20,942 nucleotides of DNA from Planctomycetaceae bacterium (GTDB lineage Bacteria; Planctomycetota; Planctomycetia; Pirellulales; UBA1268). The DNA is taken from NCBI GenBank assembly GCA_005789975.1, contig SXWC01000079.1, positions 1-20,942 of the forward strand, read 5' to 3'. The stretch's first letter is position 1; each line of letters begins with the position of its first letter. The notes under the pieces were generated by a model that worked only from the letters and a program-made list of their open reading frames with translations, had not been told where the DNA came from and ran no database searches. Both the position numbers and the translations under genes were made by a program. Positions 15,160 to 20,942 of this stretch are shown one piece after another.

Positions 15160-15178
15160 GACGGCAATAAAGGCCGTC
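15160..15178 (+). other. Hairpin in the leader of the GTPase operon
   Basis: GACGGC (15160-15165), loop AATAAAG, GCCGTC (15173-15178), ending 10 bp before the putative ribosome site at 15189-15195. It could affect translation start of the first GTPase. Upstream, TTGGCC (15118-15123) and TCTAGG (15141-15146) are 17 bp apart, but the -10 is poor. Confidence 0.3.
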
Positions 15179-15204
15179 GGCACGCGGCAAGGTGGCCCGC
15201 CAGA

Positions 15205-17067
15205 ATGACCGCCCGCCAGAATGCCCAGAGGAGTCGCCGCAGACCGATGGTTCCCGATGCTCCGCCCGCCGCAACGTCGTTCGCCGCCTGGGCGGTCAAC
15301 GTCGCCGACCTCTGCGAACAGGTCGAGCGGCTGGCGCCGTTGGCGGCGACCCTCGGCGCCGCCGAGCCGGGTGGGACCGACTGGCACGGCTCCCTGTTCG
15401 GCAAACTCAGGCCGCAGGTGGCCCGGGAGCCGCTGATCGTGGCGGCCGTCTGCGGCGGCACGAACACCGGCAAGAGCCTGATCACCAACACGCTGGTCGG
15501 GGCGGAGATCAGCCGTTCGGTGCCGGAGGCGGCCCGCACGCTGCATCCGGTGGCGAGCCTCGCCGCGGGGGTCGCCGGCCGGATCGATCTGGCCGCGCTC
15601 TTTCCCGGTTTTCGGCCCGTGCCCTGGCGGAGCGAGGAAGACGCGCTCGATGCCGCCGCCAACGATGTGCTTGTCTGGCGGGAGGATCCGGGGGGGACGC
15701 AGCCCGCGAGGCTCGTCGTGCTCGACACGCCCGACATCGACGGCACGCTCCGCGAGAACTGGCACCGCGCCGAACTCGTCCGCGACGCCGCCGACGTGAT
15801 CGTGGCGGTGCTCACCCAGCAGAAATACAACGACGCGGCGGTCCGCGACTTCTTCTCGGCCGCCGCCGCGGCGGGCAAGACGGTGTTCGTCGTCTTCAAC
15901 ATGGTCGACTGGCCGCGGCAGCGGGACCGGCTCGCCGGATGGCTGGGCACGTTCACCGCCGAAACGGGCGTCGCGCCGGCGGCCGTCTACGCCGCGCCGC
16001 ACGACTTCGCCGCCGCGGCCGCGGGCGGCATCACCCTCCATCCCGTCGCCGAGCTCACGCCCGACGGCGGCCACGCGGGCCTCGGCGAGCGTCTTGCGGG
16101 CTGCGACTTCGACCGCATCAAGCGGCAGGCGATGGCCGGGGCGATGCGGGTCGTCCTCGATCCCGGCCGGGGGCTCGCCTCCTGGCTGGACGGCATCGAT
16201 CGGGCGGCCGCCGGCTGGCGGGCATCGCAGCAGCTCCTCGAGCGGGAGGGGCGGGTCCGGGTGGAGCTGCCGGCGGCGCCGCGGCAGATCGTCTGGGATG
16301 AAATCTGGTCGTGGCTCGAGCCCCGGCGGTCGGGCGTGGACCTCCTCGTGAGCGGCGGCTACCGGGTCGTCGGTCGGGGCATCGCGTGGACTGCCCAGCG
16401 GATCGGGATCGGACGGTCGGCGGAGGAGCGGCAGGAGGATTTCGCGACCGTGGAACTCGAGGCCCTGAAGCGGGCCCTCGCCGACTTCATCGACCGGCTC
16501 GACGACGCCTGCCGACGCGATGAACGGCTCGCCGGGAAGCTCGGGCCGCGGCTCGCGTCGGCCGACCGCGCGGCCTGGTATGCCGACCTCGAGCGACGGC
16601 ATGCGGCGCTGCCGCTGGTCTCGCACGACTACCGAAAGTTCGTCCGGGATGAACTCGACCGCTATGCGGCGGAGAATCCCGGTCTGGTCAAGGCCGTGCT
16701 CACCGGGCTCACCGTCGGCTCGGTGGCCCGGCCGGTGATGACGCTCGCGCTCTTCGGTGCGGGCGCGGCGGCGGTGCCCGCGGCCGCGGGCGTCTTGCAC
16801 CACGTCATCGACTTCGGCGTGACGGTCGCGGCGCCGCTGGCCGGCGAGGGGGCCGTGGCGGTCGCATCCAAGGGCATCCGGCCGCTGATCGAGCGACTGT
16901 TCGCCGGCTGGTCGGCCGAACGGGGAAAAATCCTCGCCGAGACACTTCACGACGTGGTTCTCGGTGACGGCCTGGAGGAGATCGCCCGGCTCGCGGTGTC
17001 GGGCCAGCGGCCCGAGTTGCTGCGGGCGCGGCAACTGCTTGTCGAATGTTCCCGGGAGTGTTGCTGA
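15205..17067 (+). CDS. Dynamin-like GTPase, first of a tandem pair
   Basis: 620 residues from the ATG at 15205, chosen for AAGGTGG at 15189-15195 (9-nt spacer); the ATG at 15247 (MVPDAPP) is an alternative. GTPase motifs: P-loop GGTNTGKS (84-91), LDTPD (173-177) and FNMVD (231-235). A long helical region follows, then a hydrophobic Gly/Ala-rich segment near 500-560 (LTGLTVGSVARPVMTLALFG, then AAAGVLHHVIDFGVTVAAPL) and an amphipathic C-terminus. That layout (GTPase, helical stalk, membrane-binding part) fits bacterial dynamin-like proteins or large membrane GTPases. Switch-like segments QQKYNDAAVRDFF match QKYRSWIVAREV in the next gene, so the two are paralogues. The stop is 1 bp from the next ATG. 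Confidence 0.85.
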   Translation: MTARQNAQRSRRRPMVPDAPPAATSFAAWAVNVADLCEQVERLAPLAATLGAAEPGGTDWHGSLFGKLRPQVAREPLIVAAVCGGTNTGKSLITNTLVGAEISRSVPEAARTLHPVASLAAGVAGRIDLAALFPGFRPVPWRSEEDALDAAANDVLVWREDPGGTQPARLVVLDTPDIDGTLRENWHRAELVRDAADVIVAVLTQQKYNDAAVRDFFSAAAAAGKTVFVVFNMVDWPRQRDRLAGWLGTFTAETGVAPAAVYAAPHDFAAAAAGGITLHPVAELTPDGGHAGLGERLAGCDFDRIKRQAMAGAMRVVLDPGRGLASWLDGIDRAAAGWRASQQLLEREGRVRVELPAAPRQIVWDEIWSWLEPRRSGVDLLVSGGYRVVGRGIAWTAQRIGIGRSAEERQEDFATVELEALKRALADFIDRLDDACRRDERLAGKLGPRLASADRAAWYADLERRHAALPLVSHDYRKFVRDELDRYAAENPGLVKAVLTGLTVGSVARPVMTLALFGAGAAAVPAAAGVLHHVIDFGVTVAAPLAGEGAVAVASKGIRPLIERLFAGWSAERGKILAETLHDVVLGDGLEEIARLAVSGQRPELLRARQLLVECSRECC

Positions 17068-17068
17068 C

Positions 17069-18904
17069 ATGGACTCGACCAGCGACGAATCGATCCATCC
17101 ACATCCCGCCGAGCCCGACTTCGTGGCCTTCGACCTGCTCGTCGACGCACTGGCCCGCTGGTCGGTCGCCGGACCACAGTGGCCCCCGGCCCGCCGCGTC
17201 AGGAGCGAGTGGGAAGCGGTCGCGGCCCGGCTCGACCGGGCCCGTCGCGAACTCTCGAGGGTGCTCGTCGTGGGGGTGATCGGCGGCACCGGCACGGGCA
17301 AGAGCACGCTCGTCAATGCGCTGGCCGGCGGCGAGGTCACGGCTGCCGGCGACGTCGCCCGGCCGACGACCGTCCATCCGATCGTGGTCGCCGCCCGCGA
17401 CGTGGACGTCTCCTGGCTGCCGCTCGACGCGATGCAGGGCCGGCTCGTTCGCAGCGATTCACCCGCGGTCGCCAACATCGTGCTCGTTGACTGCCCCGAT
17501 CCAGACACGCAGGATTTCGACGACTCGCCACCGCACGGCGGGGAAGCGCGTCCGAGCGGGGGCAACCGCAACCGCGACCTGCTCGAGTCGGTGCTCCCGG
17601 CCTGTGACGTGCTGCTGCTGGTGTCGACGGCGCAGAAATACCGCTCGTGGATCGTGGCCCGCGAGGTGGCCGCGTTCGCGCCGGGCCGTCCATTGCTCTT
17701 CGTGCAGACGCACGCCACCCGTGACCCCGACATCCGCGCAGACTGGCGCGGCGAACTGGAATCACAGGGGTTCGAAGTGCCGCGGATCTTCCGGATCGAC
17801 GGCGTCGAGGCGGCCGCCCGTGCGGCCGCGGGGCTCGAGCCCGACGCCGGGTTTCGTGAACTGCTCGACGCGATCGACGGTGAACTCGCCGGACGGGCGG
17901 CACGCCGCGTGCGGCGGACGGGGGCGGTCGATCTGGCCGCCTGGTTGACACGTCAGGCGCGGGGCGAACTGAAGGCGTTCAGGGAGCCCGCCCTGGCCCT
18001 CGCCCACGGCGTCGTGTCGGAACGCAAGCGGCTCGAGGCGATCCTGAGTCGCGAGGTCGGCGGGAAACTCCGCGCGAACAGATCGGCCTGGCAGCGGCTG
18101 ATCGGTGACGATCTCGTGGCCCGCTGGCACGGCGGCCCGTTTGCGACGTTCCTGCACCTGATCGCGGCGCTCGGCGCGGTCTGGAGTCGAGTCCGCCCCG
18201 GCGGCGGCTTCATCGGCCGTCTCCTTGCCGGACAGCCGGCCACGGCCGCCGCCGGCAACGGCGGCTGGCAGGCCGTTGAAGAGCTCGGCCTGGCAGCCGG
18301 GGAGGTCGAGCAGTCGCGGAGCGTCCTCGCCGGCCTCGCGTCGCGTGCCGCCATCGGAGAACCGCTCGTGGGTCGCGCCCGCCTGGACACGTCCCGCGTG
18401 CCGGCCATCACCGCCGACGTCATCGATCGTGCGGGCCACTGGCTCGGCGCCGGCATCGACCGCCTGGTGGCCGAACGTCGCGGCCGGATCGGCCGGCCGC
18501 TCCTCCCTGGGGTCTTTGAAGGGCTCTTCGTCGCGCTGCTCGCGACGGTGCTCGTGCGGGCGGGATGGAACTTCTTTCACGGCAATCTCTGGGAGGGCCG
18601 GCCGGTGTCGGGCATCGGCTTCCTGCAGGAGGCGCTGGTGTGGGTCGTTCTGTGGGGGCTCTTCCTGCGATGGCTGATCTTCACACTGGTGCGGCTGGGA
18701 CTCGACCGCGACATCGAGTCGCTCGTCGGCGGTCTCCCGGCGGCCCGGCTCGTCGATCCGCTGCTCGCCGATTTTGCCGACGCGGCGGACGCGACGACCG
18801 CGTGGCTCGACGAGGGAGAGCGACTCGGTGCCGATGCCGATCGGCTGGCCGCGGTCTGCGGGGAAACGCCCGGCCTCGGCCGCCTGCGGAGGCCGCCGGG
18901 ATGA
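17069..18904 (+). CDS. Dynamin-like GTPase, second of a tandem pair
   Basis: 611 residues. The ATG at 17069 is one base after the first GTPase stop (TGACATG), with GGGAG about 10 nt upstream. P-loop GGTGTGKST (72-80), Thr pair at 100-101, VDCPD (140-144), and a degenerate nucleotide-specificity motif in FVQTHATRD (211-219) where N/TKxD is expected. Residues about 310-480 are helical. Two strong membrane segments follow: GVFEGLFVALLATVLVRAGW and VWVVLWGLFLRWLIFTLV. The C-terminus is helical. Similar length to its upstream paralogue suggests a heteromeric pair, as in other bacterial dynamin pairs. Its stop overlaps the ABC importer start by 4 bp. Confidence 0.85.
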   Translation: MDSTSDESIHPHPAEPDFVAFDLLVDALARWSVAGPQWPPARRVRSEWEAVAARLDRARRELSRVLVVGVIGGTGTGKSTLVNALAGGEVTAAGDVARPTTVHPIVVAARDVDVSWLPLDAMQGRLVRSDSPAVANIVLVDCPDPDTQDFDDSPPHGGEARPSGGNRNRDLLESVLPACDVLLLVSTAQKYRSWIVAREVAAFAPGRPLLFVQTHATRDPDIRADWRGELESQGFEVPRIFRIDGVEAAARAAAGLEPDAGFRELLDAIDGELAGRAARRVRRTGAVDLAAWLTRQARGELKAFREPALALAHGVVSERKRLEAILSREVGGKLRANRSAWQRLIGDDLVARWHGGPFATFLHLIAALGAVWSRVRPGGGFIGRLLAGQPATAAAGNGGWQAVEELGLAAGEVEQSRSVLAGLASRAAIGEPLVGRARLDTSRVPAITADVIDRAGHWLGAGIDRLVAERRGRIGRPLLPGVFEGLFVALLATVLVRAGWNFFHGNLWEGRPVSGIGFLQEALVWVVLWGLFLRWLIFTLVRLGLDRDIESLVGGLPAARLVDPLLADFADAADATTAWLDEGERLGADADRLAAVCGETPGLGRLRRPPG

Positions 18905-20460
18905 GCGTTCCGAGCCCGCCGGCTGCGTCCGCGAAACACCTGCCGCCCACGCGGCGGCTGGCCGGACGTGCCTGGATCCTGCCGGCGATCTGGTGCGCGG
19001 TGTCGCTCGTGCAGGGGGCCGAACTCGATGAGGTGCGGCGTCGCGGCGAACTCGTCTGGGCGGCCGATCAGGAGGGGGGCGGCCCGCACGTCTTTCCCGA
19101 TCCCGCCGACCCGCGGCGGATCACCGGATTCGAGGTGGACCTCGCGGAGTTGATCGCCGGGGAACTCGGCGTGAAGGCGCGGTTTCAGCAGGGGCAGTGG
19201 GACCGGCTGCCGCTGCTGCTCGAACAGTCGGCCGATTGCGTCATCAACGGCATCGAACTCACGCCCGAACGCCGCCGCGACTACGGCTGCTCGCGGCCGT
19301 ATTTTGCCTACGCACTGCAGATGCTCGGCCGCCGCGACGCCCCGCCGGCCAGCTTCGCCGACCTCGCCGATCCCGGCCCCGCGGGCCCGTGGCGGGTGGG
19401 GGTGCTCACGGGATCGGCCGCCGAGACGGAGATGCGATCGCGGGGGGCCCGGGGCGAGCTGCAGGTGGAGGTGGTCGGCTACGACGGCACGCTCGATTCG
19501 CTCGAGCAGGTGCTCACCAGCGTGCTCGATCTGGCGGTGATGGACGACTGCATCTTCAACCACTACGCCGACCGCTTCGCCCGCATTCGCACCGTCGATC
19601 GGCCGTTCGCCGGCGGCTTCTACACGGTGCTCACGCCGCGATCCACGCCGCGGCTGGCAGCGGCGATCGACGCGGCCCTGGGCACGTTGATCGCCGACGG
19701 CCGGCTCAAGTCGCTCTACGACCGCTGGGATCTCGCCGGCCGCCAGCAGATGCTCCTGCTCCGTGACGCGGCCGAGATCCCCGTGGCCCGGCAGCGGTCG
19801 TTCATCGAACTGTTCCGGCAGACGCTGCCGCTCCTGTTGTCGTCGGCGGGCATGACGATCCTCCTCTCCTGCCTGTCGTTTCCGCTGGCGATCGCGATCG
19901 GGCTCGCGGTGGCGTTGGGCAGGCTCTACGGACCGGCGTGGCTCAGGCCGCCACTCACGGCCTACGTGGAAGTGCTGCGCGGCACGCCGCTGTTGCTCCA
20001 GCTCTATGCGATCTTCTTTCTGTTGCCGAAGGTGGGCCTGGCGCTGCCGGCGATCCTGGCCGCGATCCTCGGCCTCGCCCTCAACTATTCCGCCTACGAG
20101 TCGGAGATCTACCGCGCCGGCCTGAAGGCGGTGCCCCTGGGGCAGTTCGAGGCCGCCCTCTCGCTCGGGCTCTCCAAGTGGCAGGCGCTGCGGCACGTGC
20201 TCGTGCCCCAGGCGGTGCGGATCGTGATGCCTCCGGTGACGAGCGACTTCATCGCGCTCTTCAAGGACACGAGCGTCTGCTCGGCCATCACGGTGATCGA
20301 ACTGACCAAGCGTTACAGCGTGCTCGCCCTCTCCACGGGCCGGATCGTGGAACTGGCGGTGGTGACGGCGCTGCTCTACCTTTGCATGAGCTGGCCGCTG
20401 TCGCTGCTTTCCCGCTGGTTTGAGCCGCGGGTGGAACGACCGGCCGGCACGGCGCCCTGA
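18901..20460 (+). CDS. Polar amino-acid ABC importer: substrate-binding protein fused to permease
   Basis: 519 residues; ATG at 18901 overlaps the GTPase stop (ATGA). Residues 18-40 form a signal sequence or anchor (RRLAGRAWILPAIWCAVSLVQGA). Residues 41-285 are a family 3 solute-binding domain: ELDEVRRRGELVWAADQ, ITGFEVDLAELIAGEL, DCVINGIELTPERR, SRPYFAYALQM, VGVLTGSAAE, LAVMDD and the final LIADGRLKSLYDRW. Residues 300-505 are a HisM/GlnP-type permease with about five membrane spans, the LRGTPLLLQL segment (359-368) and the EAA loop (EAALSLGLSKWQ at 417-428, ending VLVP). Binding protein and permease in one chain is a known arrangement for some Gln/polar amino-acid importers. The ATPase follows 45 bp downstream. 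Confidence 0.92.
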   Translation: MSVPSPPAASAKHLPPTRRLAGRAWILPAIWCAVSLVQGAELDEVRRRGELVWAADQEGGGPHVFPDPADPRRITGFEVDLAELIAGELGVKARFQQGQWDRLPLLLEQSADCVINGIELTPERRRDYGCSRPYFAYALQMLGRRDAPPASFADLADPGPAGPWRVGVLTGSAAETEMRSRGARGELQVEVVGYDGTLDSLEQVLTSVLDLAVMDDCIFNHYADRFARIRTVDRPFAGGFYTVLTPRSTPRLAAAIDAALGTLIADGRLKSLYDRWDLAGRQQMLLLRDAAEIPVARQRSFIELFRQTLPLLLSSAGMTILLSCLSFPLAIAIGLAVALGRLYGPAWLRPPLTAYVEVLRGTPLLLQLYAIFFLLPKVGLALPAILAAILGLALNYSAYESEIYRAGLKAVPLGQFEAALSLGLSKWQALRHVLVPQAVRIVMPPVTSDFIALFKDTSVCSAITVIELTKRYSVLALSTGRIVELAVVTALLYLCMSWPLSLLSRWFEPRVERPAGTAP

Positions 20461-20505
20461 CGACGCGCCACGCCGAAGCGCGGCAAGAACTGCCGGGACA
20501 ATCGC

Positions 20506-20942
20506 ATGATCGCGGTCGACTCACTGACGAAACACCGGTCCGGCCTGCCGGTCCTCGACGCCGTGACCCTGACGGGCGCGGAAGGGGGCGTGACGGCCCT
20601 CGTCGGCCCGTCCGGCAGCGGCAAGAGCACGCTGCTGCGGTGCCTGAACGGGCTCGAGTGTTTCGAACGCGGCGAGGTGTCGATCGCCGGCCACCGGCTT
20701 GTTCCTGGTCCGCATGCCGGTGGAGTGCTCGAGGCGTTGCGGCGGGACGTGGGCATGGTCTTTCAACAGTTCAATCTCTTTCCTCATCTCTCGGTGCTCG
20801 ACAACGTCACGCTGGCCCCGCGCACCGTCCTGAAAAACACCGTGGCGGAGGCCCGGTCGCGGGCCATCGAACTGCTCGACCGCGTGGGGCTCGCGTCGTT
20901 CGTGACCGCGCTGCCGGCCACGCTCTCCGGCGGTCAGCAGCA
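20506..20942 (+). CDS. Polar amino-acid ABC transporter ATP-binding protein (3' end outside window)
   Basis: 145 residues are visible before the window ends. Walker A GPSGSGKST, Q-loop VFQQFNLFPHLSVLDNVTLAP, and the signature LSGGQQ at the window edge identify a GlnQ/HisP-type ATPase that energises the importer encoded just upstream. Walker B and the switch His lie beyond the window. The ATG at 20506 is preceded only by a weak GGGA. The RCLNGLE that follows Walker A is typical for amino-acid importers of this class. Confidence 0.93.
   Translation, partial: MIAVDSLTKHRSGLPVLDAVTLTGAEGGVTALVGPSGSGKSTLLRCLNGLECFERGEVSIAGHRLVPGPHAGGVLEALRRDVGMVFQQFNLFPHLSVLDNVTLAPRTVLKNTVAEARSRAIELLDRVGLASFVTALPATLSGGQQ

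Noticed and set aside
15187..15226. Near-repeat GCCCGCCAGAATG twice before the first GTPase
   Set aside because: A 16-bp local duplication placing a second, out-of-frame ATG at 15221; probably incidental, although it makes the start choice less certain.
15142..17733. 863-residue minus-strand open frame opposite the GTPases
   Set aside because: Antisense shadow; the plus strand has P-loop and other GTPase motifs and overlapping operon junctions.

Overview
The window looks like the chromosome of a planctomycete, probably of the Pirellulales type. It is GC-rich, carries a PEP-CTERM secreted protein, an alkaline-phosphatase/TPR protein, a sulfatase-like protein beside an FGE-sulfatase (SUMF1) domain protein, a small Tyr/His-rich secreted protein, and short structured repeats between operons. 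The taxonomic call rests on gene content only. No rRNA, tRNA, CRISPR array or complete insertion sequence was seen.

Layout. 1-178: end of an unidentified reading frame plus two hairpins. 179-3631 (minus): a PEP-CTERM protein followed 42 bp later by a fusion of a phosphodiesterase/phosphatase, TPRs and a sulfotransferase-like domain. 3632-4329: no intact gene; it holds three 21-bp tandem repeats, a 133-bp structured element (copy R1), a 180-bp relic duplicated from the junction of the two preceding genes, and a good sigma70-type promoter. 4330-5271 (plus): a coiled-coil protein with five 14-residue repeats and a nuclease-like C-terminus. 5336-9874 (minus): a probable operon in the order SUMF1-domain protein, sulfatase-like protein, DUF2256 zinc-ribbon protein, OPT-family transporter. 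9875-10389: divergent intergenic region with an 11-bp perfect inverted repeat. 10390-13277 (plus): L-rhamnose isomerase, an NCS1-like permease overlapping it by 4 bp, and a 65-residue membrane protein. 13278-13793: non-coding, with the second copy of the structured element (R2, inverted) and a hairpin cluster ending in a terminator. 13794-15050 (minus): a small secreted Tyr/His-rich protein and an MBL-fold hydrolase. 15205-20942 (plus): two paralogous dynamin-like GTPases, a fused amino-acid binding protein/permease, and the start of its ABC ATPase, the first three junctions being overlapping or nearly so.

How the genes may work together. The rhamnose cluster suggests uptake and isomerisation of L-rhamnose, with the NCS1-like protein as candidate importer. 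The neighbouring sulfatase operon would suit use of sulfated polysaccharides, but the sulfatase has Thr where the formylglycine precursor should be, and the SUMF1 protein lacks the catalytic Cys segment of true FGEs, so neither seems to be a classical sulfatase/FGE. The tight coupling of two GTPases to a polar amino-acid ABC importer is unexplained.

The most striking unlisted signal is the 133-bp element in two inverted copies 9.5 kb apart. The copies have equal length, and 12 of their 20 differences form six compensatory base-pair changes, which indicates selection or copying of a folded RNA or single-stranded DNA form.
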